Shown piece by piece: positions 7,221-14,932 of a stretch of DNA of 64,000 nt. Numbering within the stretch: the stretch's first letter is position 1; the number at the start of each line of letters is the position of its first letter. The notes under the pieces are model-generated. The model made no database searches. It worked only from the letters and a program-made list of their open reading frames with translations, and had not been told where the DNA came from. Source of the DNA: Clostridia bacterium (GTDB taxonomy: Bacteria; Bacillota; Clostridia; Oscillospirales; Acutalibacteraceae); assembly GCA_017416765.1 (NCBI GenBank), contig JAFQBE010000013.1:155854-219853 (forward strand). The letters are read 5' to 3'. Made by a program: the position numbers and the translations under genes.

Positions 7221-7249
7221 TTGACATATAAAAGCTTTTGTTATAGAAT
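7221..7249 (+). promoter_or_regulatory. Probable rnpB promoter, displaced from the gene
   Basis: TTGACA (7221-7226), exactly 17 bp, then TAGAAT (7244-7249). The expected start at about 7256 coincides with the left end of a 160-bp inverted-repeat element. No better promoter is seen nearer to rnpB. Confidence 0.65.
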
Positions 7250-7254
7250 AGATA

Positions 7255-7414
7255 GGGTGTTTCTGAAAACTCAGGGTGCAAAGATTGCTTGTTTATTTTT
7301 TCGTCAGATTGTTTGAAAAGCGCAGGCAATACTTTGTGTATTAACGAGCATTTTCGGACGATATGACGGAAAAAGCAATAGCAAGATTTGTGCGATGAGT
7401 TTTCAGAGACACCC
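7255..7414. mobile_element. 160-bp MITE-like inverted-repeat element between promoter and rnpB
   Basis: The ends GGGTGTTTCTGAAAACTC (7255-7272) and GAGTTTTCAGAGACACCC (7397-7414) are inverted copies with one mismatch. The complementarity continues imperfectly inward through GTGCAAA/TTTGTGC and TTTTCGTCA/TGACGGAAAA, so the whole unit can fold as one long hairpin. It has no coding capacity. A clear target duplication is not visible. Confidence 0.75.
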
Positions 7415-7420
7415 AAAGAT

Positions 7421-7766
7421 ACAAGCGGATTGGGCAGCTGCGGCAGCGGGGACTTATCACCCCTGCTGACGAGGAAAGTCCGGGCTTCACAGAGCAGGAT
7501 AACGGCTAACGGCCGCCGAGGGTGACCTTAGGGAAAGTGCAACAGAGATATACCGCCTGATTTTTCAGGTAAGGGTGGAAAGGCGAGGTAAGAGCTCACC
7601 GGCGTACAGGAGACTGTACGGCCATGTAAACCCTATCCGAAGCAACATCGACAGCGAGTGGCCTGCTCGGCCTATACTCCGACGGATGGCTGGAGCCCTG
7701 CGGCAACGCAGGGCGTAGATAGATAGTTGCCTTAAACGACAGAACCCGGCTTACAGATCCGCTTGT
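7421..7766 (+). ncRNA. rnpB: RNase P RNA, bacterial type A
   Basis: The P1 helix is formed by ACAAGCGGAT (7421-7430) and ATCCGCTTGT (7757-7766). Conserved core segments are present: GAGGAAAGTCCGGGC near the 5' side, GAGGGTGACC, the AACAGAGATATACCGCC segment, GGTAAGGGTGGAAAGG, CCCTATCCGAAGCAA, and near the 3' end TAGATAGATAGTTGCC and ACAGAACCCGGCTTA. The RNA is the catalytic subunit that matures tRNA 5' ends. Confidence 0.97.
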
Positions 7767-7789
7767 ATTTTTATTTTCAAAATGAAAAT

Positions 7790-8174
7790 AAAAAATAATG
7801 TAAAATGAAAAATTGAAAATGTAAAATTGTGGGAGGGCTTCGCCCTCACCCGATTGTAAAAACTATTACCTATTATTTATTATCTTCTATCTCTTATCTC
7901 TCGCTGATTTTTAATATCGTTTAGATAATAGATAAGAAATAAAACCTAATAGATAATAATTGTCGGCGGGACACCTGTACCCGAATATAATTTAAGCAAA
8001 ACGAAAAAGTAATGTCATTCTGAGCGTAAGCGAAGAATCTTAAACGCCAAAAGATCCTTCACTTCGTTCAGGATGACACGACTTAAAGTTTCACATTATA
8101 GTTCGGAGCGAAGCGACCCTTAATTTTCAACTTTCCATTTTCAATTTTCAATTCAGTTTGATAAACTGTAATTT
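7790..8174. repeat. Composite palindromic element B
   Basis: This is a 385-bp non-coding stretch. The outer arms are AAAATGAAAAATTG-type (left 7800-7830, right 8123-8152). GGGAGGGCTTCGCCCTCACCC is a core hairpin. Next come an AT-rich TATTATCT-type palindrome, GGCGGGACACC, then an inverted pair with TGTCATTCTGAGC and GTTCAGGATGACA, and GGAGCGAAGCGACCC. The right end is AAACTGTAATTT (8163-8174). It is almost identical internally to element F and inverted relative to element I. Confidence 0.8.
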
Positions 8175-8205
8175 GCACAATAAATTTTTAAGGGAGGCAT
8201 GGCGA

Positions 8206-9336
8206 ATGGAAGATATCTACATCAGCGGCAAAAAGCTGAAAGATAACAAGCCCGAGCCGGAAGATATCTATATTACTCCGCGTAACCGCCGCCGTGAAAC
8301 TCCCATTTACGAAATGTACGAAGCGGACGATTATCTTCCGCCCGACAATTTTGAACCTGAAACACCTGAAGAGCCTGAAGAAGAACCGCCTAAAAAAGAA
8401 AAAAAGAAAAAGAAAAAACGCAGTAAAGTCTTCCGCCGCATTAAAGCTCTTTTGCTTACAGCGGTTATCCTGCTCGGCGTTGTTACGGGCATGGTTTATT
8501 TTACATTCAGCAGCGTAAACTACAACGAAACCGGGCATAAGAAAAATGTATTCCTTGACAGCAGTGAGCTTATGCAGAGCGTTTCTGTTAAAAATATACT
8601 CTTAATAGGTGTTGACCGCCGCAATGCAAACGATGATTCACGCTCGGACACAATGCTGATGCTTTCTGTCAACACGGCAAACCACAAAATTCTGCTCACT
8701 TCATTCATGCGTGACACATATGTATACATTCCCGAAAAGCAGCGCAATGCAAAACTCAATGCAGCCTGCACTTGGGGCGGTGCGCAGATGGTAATGGATA
8801 CAATTGAATACAACTTCAACATTAAAATTGACCACTATATGCTCGTTGATTTTACGATGTTTGAAGATATAATAAACGGTCTTGGCGGCGTTGATGTTGA
8901 AATCACCGAAAAAGAGGCAAAATATATGCGTGACAAGGTTCACCTGAAAAACATTAAGTCAGGCGAGAGCATACACCTCAACGGCAGAGAAGCACTGTGG
9001 TATTGCCGCATACGCGCGCTCGATTCCGACTTTATGCGCACCAAGCGACAGCGCAAGGTTATGACCGCGCTTATTGAGCAGGTCAAAAAGACCAACCCGA
9101 TTGAGCTTTATCAGTTGCTCGGCGAAATAGTGGGTATGATTGAAACGGATATGTCCCCGGAAACGCTGACCTTTCTTGCCATGAACGGTTTGCTGCGCTA
9201 TCTGCATTACGATATACAGCAGGGCAGCGTACCCGCGGAAGGCACATGGAAAAGCAAAAAAATTTCCGGTCAGTCCGTACTCAGTGTTGATATGGCGGCA
9301 AACAAAAAATACCTTGAAGAATTCATATACGAATAA
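8206..9336 (+). CDS. LytR-CpsA-Psr (LCP) family protein
   Basis: The 376-residue protein has a charged cytoplasmic tail with a Pro/Glu stretch and poly-Lys (residues 1-78), one membrane segment (about 79-104), and an extracellular LCP domain with ILLIGVDRR, DSRSDTMLML, SFMRDTYVYIP and RTKRQRKV. LCP enzymes transfer lipid-linked glycopolymers to peptidoglycan. ATG 8206 is chosen because AGGGAGG lies eight bases upstream. uxaC follows after 19 bp. Confidence 0.9.
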   Translation: MEDIYISGKKLKDNKPEPEDIYITPRNRRRETPIYEMYEADDYLPPDNFEPETPEEPEEEPPKKEKKKKKKRSKVFRRIKALLLTAVILLGVVTGMVYFTFSSVNYNETGHKKNVFLDSSELMQSVSVKNILLIGVDRRNANDDSRSDTMLMLSVNTANHKILLTSFMRDTYVYIPEKQRNAKLNAACTWGGAQMVMDTIEYNFNIKIDHYMLVDFTMFEDIINGLGGVDVEITEKEAKYMRDKVHLKNIKSGESIHLNGREALWYCRIRALDSDFMRTKRQRKVMTALIEQVKKTNPIELYQLLGEIVGMIETDMSPETLTFLAMNGLLRYLHYDIQQGSVPAEGTWKSKKISGQSVLSVDMAANKKYLEEFIYE

Positions 9337-9355
9337 AACAAAGGGAGAGCAAACA

Positions 9356-10762
9356 ATGAAACAGTTTATGGGAAAAGATTTCCTGCTTGACAATCCTGCG
9401 GCTATTGAGCTTTTTGAAGCTGCAAACGAAATGCCTATTTTTGATTGGCACTGTCACCTTTCACCCAAGGAAATTTACGAAAACAAGCAGCCGTCGGATA
9501 TTGCCTGGCTCATGCTCGGCGGCGACCACTATAAGTGGCGCGCAATGCGCTCCTTCGGCATTGATGAAAAATATATCACGGGCGATGCAAGCTGGCACGA
9601 TAAATTTGTTGCCTTTGCAACAATGCTTGCCTACGCGCCCGGAAATCCGCTTTACCACTGGACACACCTTGAGCTTCAGCGCTATTTCGGCATTGATACT
9701 CCGCTGAGCGCAAAAACAGCAGAAGAAATATGGGAAAAGGCTAACGCGCAGATTGCTGCAGGCGGCTTCACACCGCGAGAGCTTATTGCAAAATCCAATG
9801 TTTCCTGCGTTTTCACTACCGATGACCCCGCAGATTCGCTTGAATACCATGTGCTTCTTGCCAAGGACGAAACCTTTAAAACAAAGGTTATTCCCGCATT
9901 CCGACCCGACAAGGCGCTGGGAATAGAGCTGCCCGCATTTATTCCGTGGCTTGCCGGCCTCGAAGAGCGCGTAGGCAGAAAGATTGAAAGCTACGCAGCA
10001 CTTGAAGAAGCTCTTCTTGAAAGAATTGAAGCTTTTGCAGCTTTGGGCTGTAAGGGCAGCGACCATGCTTTCACCTATGTACCCTATGCAGAGGCTACAC
10101 CCGACGAGCTTGAAGCAATATTCCAGAAGGGCAGACAGGGCGGCGAATTCACCACCCATGAGCTTGACGCTTACCGTACAGCGCTGCTTCGTACCCTTGC
10201 AAAAGAATATGCGCGCCGCGGCTGGGCTATGGAGCTTCACATGGGTCCCATGCGCAACAACAATACACTCATGTTCAACAAAATCGGTCCCGACACCGGC
10301 TTTGATTCAATAGACGATAAGGAAATCGCACAGCCGCTTTCACGCTTCCTCGACAGCCTTGCGAAGGAAGAGCTGCTCCCCAAAACAATACTGTTCACAC
10401 TCAACCCCAAAGACAACTATGTCCTTGGCACTATGCTCGGCAATTTCCAGAATTCCGATGCGCCGGGCAAAATCCAGTTCGGCAGCGGCTGGTGGTTCAA
10501 CGATAACCTTGACGGTATGCGCGAGCAGATGAAGGCGCTCGGCAACCTTTCCGTACTTGGCAGATTTGTCGGCATGGTTACGGATTCCCGTTCCTTCCTC
10601 TCTTACCCCCGCCACGAGTATTTCCGCCGAATCCTCTGCGGTCTGCTCGGCGATATGGTTGATAAAGGTCTCTACCCCAACGATATGGAAACCCTCAAAC
10701 AGCTTGTTCAGGATGTTTCCTACAACAACGCTGTAAAATACTTCGGAATTGAAGGTATATAA
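9356..10762 (+). CDS. uxaC: Glucuronate (uronate) isomerase
   Basis: The 468-residue TIM-barrel enzyme of the amidohydrolase superfamily carries IFDWHCHLSPKEI near the N-terminus (HxH metal ligands), the WHDK and ELHMGPMRNNN segments, and a C-terminal GRFVGMVTDSRSF and YPRHEYFRR. It isomerises D-glucuronate or D-galacturonate to fructuronate or tagaturonate. GGGAGAG lies before ATG 9356. Other uronate genes are not in this window. Confidence 0.95.
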   Translation: MKQFMGKDFLLDNPAAIELFEAANEMPIFDWHCHLSPKEIYENKQPSDIAWLMLGGDHYKWRAMRSFGIDEKYITGDASWHDKFVAFATMLAYAPGNPLYHWTHLELQRYFGIDTPLSAKTAEEIWEKANAQIAAGGFTPRELIAKSNVSCVFTTDDPADSLEYHVLLAKDETFKTKVIPAFRPDKALGIELPAFIPWLAGLEERVGRKIESYAALEEALLERIEAFAALGCKGSDHAFTYVPYAEATPDELEAIFQKGRQGGEFTTHELDAYRTALLRTLAKEYARRGWAMELHMGPMRNNNTLMFNKIGPDTGFDSIDDKEIAQPLSRFLDSLAKEELLPKTILFTLNPKDNYVLGTMLGNFQNSDAPGKIQFGSGWWFNDNLDGMREQMKALGNLSVLGRFVGMVTDSRSFLSYPRHEYFRRILCGLLGDMVDKGLYPNDMETLKQLVQDVSYNNAVKYFGIEGI

Positions 10763-10765
10763 GCT

Positions 10766-11881
10766 ATGGAAATGAGAAAATTCAAAGGCATTGATGTTGA
10801 AGTTTTCCCGCTTGGTTTCGGCTGTATGCGTTTCCCCACCAAGGGCAAGGACAATAAAATTGACCGCCCCACCGCAACAAAAATGCTGCGCCATGCAATT
10901 GACGAGGGTGTGAACTATGTTGACACCGCTTACTACTATCATGACGGCGAAAGCGAAGAATTTGTAGGAGAAGCACTGGGCGGCGGCTACAGAGAGAAGG
11001 TTTACCTTGCAACAAAGTGTCCCGTTTATGACCTTACTGATGAAATTACCTTTGAAATGCGTCTTGACACTCAGCTTGAAAGGCTGAAAACAGACCATAT
11101 AGATTTTTACCTGCTCCACACTCTGAACCGCGATTTATGGAACAACAAGGTGCTTAAATACAACGTGCTTGACAGCATGGTAAAAGCCCGCGAAGCAGGA
11201 AAAATCAAATACCTCGGCTTTTCCTTCCACGATGATATTGACCTTTTTAAGGAAATAGTTGATGCGTTTGACTGGGATTTCTGCCAGATTCAGTACAACT
11301 ATGTTGACACAAAGCATCAGGCAGGCACAGAGGGTCTTGAATACGCTTATGCCAAGGGTATGAGTGTAATTATAATGGAACCTCTGCGCGGCGGCAGACT
11401 TGTAAAGGGTCTGCCCGCAAGAGTAAAAGATGTTCTTCCCAAATCCAAAAGCAGAGTTGAAACGGCACTCGACTTTATCTGGGACAGAGAAGAGGTCGCA
11501 CTTCTGCTCAGCGGTATGAGTACACCCAAGCAGGTTGAAGACAACCTGCGCTATGCAAAGCGCAGCAGCGTAGGCATGCTCACACCCTACGAAAGAAAGA
11601 CACTTAAAAAAGCTGACGAAGTTTTTCACACCATGCCGCTTGTAGGCTGTACGGGCTGCGAATATTGCATGCCCTGTCCGTTCGGTGTGGACATTCCCGG
11701 CTGCTTTTCTGCTTATAACGCTTCCGTATATAAAGGAAAAAGAACAGCCAAAGAAATGTATGACGCTTTAAGCGGTAAGGCTGACCTTTGCCGTGCCTGC
11801 GGCAAGTGCAAACCGAGCTGTCCGCAGAGCATTGATATCCCCGAAGAATTAAAGAAAATCAAGGCTTACTTTGAGGAATAA
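10766..11881 (+). CDS. Aldo/keto reductase with C-terminal 4Fe-4S domain
   Basis: The N-terminal AKR barrel (GFGCMRFPT, VDTAYYYHDGESEEFVGEAL, DFYLLHTLN) is fused to a ferredoxin-like tail with CTGCEYCMPCPFGVDIP and CRACGKCKPSCPQSIDIP, giving eight cysteines for two clusters. This 371-residue architecture is common in anaerobes; physiological substrate unknown. It starts 3 bp after uxaC and is likely co-transcribed, possibly reducing a sugar-derived carbonyl (inference). Confidence 0.9.
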   Translation: MEMRKFKGIDVEVFPLGFGCMRFPTKGKDNKIDRPTATKMLRHAIDEGVNYVDTAYYYHDGESEEFVGEALGGGYREKVYLATKCPVYDLTDEITFEMRLDTQLERLKTDHIDFYLLHTLNRDLWNNKVLKYNVLDSMVKAREAGKIKYLGFSFHDDIDLFKEIVDAFDWDFCQIQYNYVDTKHQAGTEGLEYAYAKGMSVIIMEPLRGGRLVKGLPARVKDVLPKSKSRVETALDFIWDREEVALLLSGMSTPKQVEDNLRYAKRSSVGMLTPYERKTLKKADEVFHTMPLVGCTGCEYCMPCPFGVDIPGCFSAYNASVYKGKRTAKEMYDALSGKADLCRACGKCKPSCPQSIDIPEELKKIKAYFEE

Positions 11882-11938
11882 TATATAAATCCACCAATTA
11901 AAGCCGCATTTATACGCTGAAATTTGCCTATTGTGTGC

Positions 11939-11967
11939 TTGACACTGTTGGCATTTTCTGATATAAT
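11939..11967 (+). promoter_or_regulatory. Consensus promoter of rpsF-ssb-rpsR
   Basis: TTGACA (11939-11944), 17 bp, then TATAAT (11962-11967): a perfect consensus. Confidence 0.9.
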
Positions 11968-11973
11968 TCCATT

Positions 11974-12030
11974 TTGCCGTGACATATTTTACGGCAAATC
12001 CTTGCTTCGGAACAGAAGAGTCCGAAGCCA
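11974..12030 (+). promoter_or_regulatory. Structured rpsF leader, two hairpins
   Basis: TTGCCGT (11974-11980) pairs with ACGGCAA (11991-11997) directly at the predicted transcript 5' end. GCTTCGGA then pairs with TCCGAAGC at about 12004-12028. The second hairpin, with CCG, could be the S6:S18-binding autoregulatory leader known for rpsF operons; this is inference from position. Confidence 0.5.
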
Positions 12031-12054
12031 AAGACCATAAGGAGGTGCAAAACA

Positions 12055-12336
12055 ATGTCAAACAACTACGAAATCATGTTGGTATTCTCCCTTGCTAAGG
12101 GTGAGGAAGCTGCAAACGCACTTGTAGAGAAGTTCCAGGGTATGATTGAGAAGAATGGCACTGTCGAAAGCGTTGATGTATGGGGTAAGCGCAAGCTTGA
12201 ATACCCGATCAACGACGAAACAGAAGCTCTCTATGTTGTTATCAACTATCAGAGTGCTCCCGATTTCCAGACAGAGCTCGACCGTGTTCTCAAGATCACA
12301 GACGGCGTTCTTCGTTCAATGATCATCCGCAAGTAA
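12055..12336 (+). CDS. rpsF: 30S ribosomal protein S6
   Basis: The 93-residue length is typical, with NNYEIMLVFSL at the start, WGKRKLEYPINDETEALYVV in the middle and LDRVLKITDGVLRSMIIRK at the end. AAGGAGG precedes ATG 12055. First gene of the rpsF-ssb-rpsR operon. Confidence 0.97.
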   Translation: MSNNYEIMLVFSLAKGEEAANALVEKFQGMIEKNGTVESVDVWGKRKLEYPINDETEALYVVINYQSAPDFQTELDRVLKITDGVLRSMIIRK

Positions 12337-12351
12337 GAAGGAGGAAAAGAA

Positions 12352-12798
12352 ATGCTCAACTGTGCAGTTCTTATGGGTCGCCTCGTAGCAGACCCCGAAC
12401 TCCGTACCACACCCAACGGAATTTCCGTTACCACATTCCGCATTGCTGTTGACCGCAGCTACGTCCGCCAGGGCGAAGAGCGTCAGGCAGATTTTATCGA
12501 CATCGTTGCATGGCGTCAGACAGCTGATTTTGTCACACGCTATTTCCGCAAGGGTTCGATGATTGCCGTTCAGGGCTCAATCCAGACCCGCAGCTATGAG
12601 GACAAAATGGGTAACAAGCGCACCGCAGTCGAGGTTGTTGCAGATAACGTAAGTTTCTGCGGCTCCAAGGCAGAAAGCGGTACAGCCGGCGCAGCACGCC
12701 CGGCAGCAGCCCCGGCAGCTCCCGCTGCCAGCTTCTCAACAGGCGGTATGGGCGATTTTGAATCCATCGAGGACGATGACGATTCACTCCCCTTCTAA
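12352..12798 (+). CDS. ssb: Single-stranded DNA-binding protein
   Basis: The 148-residue protein has an OB fold (LNCAVLMGRLVADPELR, ITTF-like core, DFIDIVAWRQTADF), an Ala/Pro-rich linker and the acidic tip DDDDSLPF that binds replication and repair partners. GAAGGAGG precedes ATG 12352. It lies between rpsF and rpsR as in most Firmicutes. Confidence 0.97.
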   Translation: MLNCAVLMGRLVADPELRTTPNGISVTTFRIAVDRSYVRQGEERQADFIDIVAWRQTADFVTRYFRKGSMIAVQGSIQTRSYEDKMGNKRTAVEVVADNVSFCGSKAESGTAGAARPAAAPAAPAASFSTGGMGDFESIEDDDDSLPF

Positions 12799-12837
12799 AA
12801 ACCGACTGTCCTAAAATCTATAAGGAGGATAACTACA

Positions 12838-13083
12838 ATGGCATACGAAAAGAATGACAGACGTCCCAACAGAAAAGGCCGCAGAAAAGTCTGCACCTTC
12901 TGTGTTGATAAGGTAGATTACATCGACTACAAGGATGTCAACAAGCTTCGCCGCTTCACATCTGAAAGAGCAAAGATTCTCCCCAGACGTGTAACAGGCA
13001 CATGTGCAAAGCACCAGAGAGAGCTTACAACAGCTATCAAGCGTGCACGCTATGTTGCTCTTCTTCCCTACACAGCTGACTGA
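12838..13083 (+). CDS. rpsR: 30S ribosomal protein S18
   Basis: The 81-residue basic protein contains [38 protein letters not shown] and [11 protein letters not shown], matching S18, including cysteines seen in zinc-type variants. AAGGAGG precedes ATG 12838. Last gene of the operon. Confidence 0.97.
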   Translation: MAYEKNDRRPNRKGRRKVCTFCVDKVDYIDYKDVNKLRRFTSERAKILPRRVTGTCAKHQRELTTAIKRARYVALLPYTAD

Positions 13084-13123
13084 TTTTAACCGGCTGTAAA
13101 GCAGAAGAACCAATTGAAAAATC

Positions 13124-13168
13124 AAGGCTTGTCTATGGTTTTGTCCATACAAGCCTTATTTTCTTTTT
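13124..13168 (+). terminator. Terminator of the rpsF operon
   Basis: AAGGCTTGT (13124-13132) pairs with ACAAGCCTT (13149-13157), followed by ATTTTCTTTTT. Confidence 0.85.
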
Positions 13169-13230
13169 CAGCACTAAAGGTTACAAATGGTTACAATTTC
13201 AAATTGTTAAGATTTTTTGAACAAATTTTG

Positions 13231-13258
13231 TTGACTAACCTGCTTTTTATGGTATAAT
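13231..13258 (+). promoter_or_regulatory. Promoter of the Thr-rich surface protein gene
   Basis: TTGACT, a 16-bp spacer and TATAAT (13253-13258). A TGCCGT/ACGGCA hairpin (13269-13287) lies at the predicted transcript 5' end, similar to the one before rpsF. Confidence 0.75.
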
Positions 13259-13324
13259 GATGGTAAATTGCCGTGGATTTTACGGCATTAATTAAAATTT
13301 TATGTGAAAAGGAGAAAGAATAAA

Positions 13325-14041
13325 ATGAAAGAAACTATGCAGAAAGCAATCATGCTCATCATGGCAGCAATCATGATTTTTAGCACAACTGTTCTTGTTA
13401 ATGCACAGGGCGGCGAAATGGGCGATTCCAGCACTACCACCACAAAGCCCACAACTACTGAAGCCCCCACAACAACAAAAGCCCCCGAAACCACCACAAA
13501 AGCTCCCGAAACCACAACCAAATCCGGTGAAACTACAACTATCAAACCCGCTGAAACAACCACAAAAGCCGGCGAAACCACAACCAAGGACGGCGAAACA
13601 ACTACTAAAGCCGGTGAAACAACCACAGTCAAGGATGGCGAAACAACAAAAGCCGGTGAAACTACAACAAAGGCTCCCGAAACACCTACTGACGAAGACG
13701 AGAGCGATTACACAACAGTAACCCGCAACGAGCGTCCCACAACAACAAAGAAGGCAACTACCACAAAGAAGCCCGTTGCAACAACAAAGAGAAAGCCTGT
13801 TGCCAACAAGTATCCCACAGCTACAACAACTGCTGTAGAAGAATCCTCAACAGAGCTTGAAGCAAGCTCAATCGAAGAAACAACAACGCTCTTCATGTAC
13901 ACCTTCGCTCCCGAAACCACAACTGAGGAAGCCGAAGAAGAAAGCAACGTAAACATAAAGAAGATTATCGTTATTGCTGTTATCGTTGTTGCCGTAGCAG
14001 GTGCAGGTGTCTGCCTGTTCATTCTCAGCAAAAAGCAATAA
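13325..14041 (+). CDS. Thr/Pro-rich repetitive surface protein with C-terminal anchor
   Basis: This 238-residue protein has an N-terminal signal peptide (about residues 1-27, ending VNAQ), a low-complexity stalk at about residues 36-185 with irregular 7-8-residue units such as ETTTKAG and ETTTKAP, then a C-terminal membrane segment (IIVIAVIVVAVAGAGVCLFIL) and a short basic tail. It has no LPxTG motif, so a membrane-anchored, probably glycosylated stalk is inferred. GGAGAAAG precedes ATG 13325. No enzymatic domain is seen. Confidence 0.75.
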   Translation: MKETMQKAIMLIMAAIMIFSTTVLVNAQGGEMGDSSTTTTKPTTTEAPTTTKAPETTTKAPETTTKSGETTTIKPAETTTKAGETTTKDGETTTKAGETTTVKDGETTKAGETTTKAPETPTDEDESDYTTVTRNERPTTTKKATTTKKPVATTKRKPVANKYPTATTTAVEESSTELEASSIEETTTLFMYTFAPETTTEEAEEESNVNIKKIIVIAVIVVAVAGAGVCLFILSKKQ

Positions 14042-14063
14042 TAACCCCCAATAGCTAACTCAC

Positions 14064-14094
14064 ACGGACGCAGTTAAAACTGCGTCCGTTTTTA
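14064..14094 (+). terminator. Intrinsic terminator after the Thr-rich protein gene
   Basis: The 12-bp stem ACGGACGCAGTT / AACTGCGTCCGT is followed by TTTTT. Confidence 0.9.
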
Positions 14095-14095
14095 C

Positions 14096-14285
14096 AAATT
14101 ACAGTTTATCTGCCCGCGGCAGATAAACTGTAATTAATGCAAAATTGAAAATGTAAAATGAAAAATTAATGGTCGCTTCGCTCCGAATTATATATTATCG
14201 GGTGTGGGCGTAGCCCACCAACAATTTTTCATTTTCAACTTTACATTTTCCATTATTACAGTTTTGCAAAGCTAAACTGTAATTT
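14096..14285. repeat. Palindromic intergenic element C (AAAATGTAAAATG-type arms)
   Basis: This 190-bp element is bounded by AAATTACAGTTT (14096-14107) and AAACTGTAATTT (14274-14285). The left end is itself a hairpin with ATCTGCC/GGCAGAT. The arms are AAAATTGAAAATGTAAAATG and its complement. The core joins GGTCGCTTCGCTCC to GGGTGTGGGCGTAGCCCACC. Confidence 0.85.
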
Positions 14286-14312
14286 ATCAATCCATTTTGA
14301 AAGGTATCACAA

Positions 14313-14876
14313 ATGAAAAAGCTTACCATCATCTTATCCGTAATTTTTTGCTTTTTGTTTTCATTCAGCGCAGTTGCGGCTGACGGTGCAATTACTCTTG
14401 AAGCAAAACAGATAGAAAATGAAATAGTTTTAGCCCTGAACATTTCCGAAAATTCAAAGCTCTGCACCACCGAAATTTATGTTGAATATCCGGAAGATGC
14501 CGTTGAATTCAAAACAGGCAGCTGTGTTGCAGGGTCAGCCGCGGCGGAGCTTTCGCCCTATATCACCGCGAGCGTTTTAAGCGACGGCATACTTAAAATC
14601 AGCTACACCTGCACCGATGTTCTTACCGCGGGCGGCGAAATTTGCACACTCAGCTTTAAGCCGAAAAAAGATGCAACCGTAATTTTCACTCCCGAAATTG
14701 AACACGCAGAAACCTTCGACGGCAAGCATATCCGCTCGCTCAGTTTTACGGCAGAGGGCTGTGAAACTGCTGCTCAAGGCAATTCTTCAAACGCAATTAT
14801 TATTTGTGCTGTTGTTACAGCTCTTGCTGCTGCCGCAATTATCGCCGCAGCAATAATTAAAAGGCGCAAAGTTTGA
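14313..14876 (+). CDS. Membrane-anchored cohesin-like domain protein
   Basis: The 187-residue protein has a signal peptide (residues 1-22, AVAAD), a beta-rich domain with VLALNISENSKLCTTEIYVEYPEDAVEF and GGEICTLSFKPKKDA (the style of cohesin/dockerin-partner folds), and a C-terminal membrane helix followed by KRRKV. It likely displays the domain on the cell surface. No dockerin partner is seen in the window, so a cellulosome role is unproven. The gene starts 28 bp after element C. Confidence 0.65.
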   Translation: MKKLTIILSVIFCFLFSFSAVAADGAITLEAKQIENEIVLALNISENSKLCTTEIYVEYPEDAVEFKTGSCVAGSAAAELSPYITASVLSDGILKISYTCTDVLTAGGEICTLSFKPKKDATVIFTPEIEHAETFDGKHIRSLSFTAEGCETAAQGNSSNAIIICAVVTALAAAAIIAAAIIKRRKV

Positions 14877-14932
14877 CACAGTGCGCACAAAATGATATGC
14901 TTGAATAAAAGATATTTTTCAGGTGACAGCTT

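Noticed and set aside
7256-7420. Riboswitch before rnpB
   Set aside because: The sequence is a nearly continuous imperfect inverted repeat with transposon-like ends, and no coding gene follows.
9461-11119. Two long minus-strand frames opposite uxaC and the aldo/keto reductase
   Set aside because: They mirror well-supported genes and have Cys/Phe-rich compositions typical of reverse-strand shadow frames.
13300-13632. Val/Ser-rich minus-strand frame opposite the Thr-rich repeat
   Set aside because: The pattern VVVSPALVVV is the reverse reading of the ACA/GAA repeat codons; no ribosome site.
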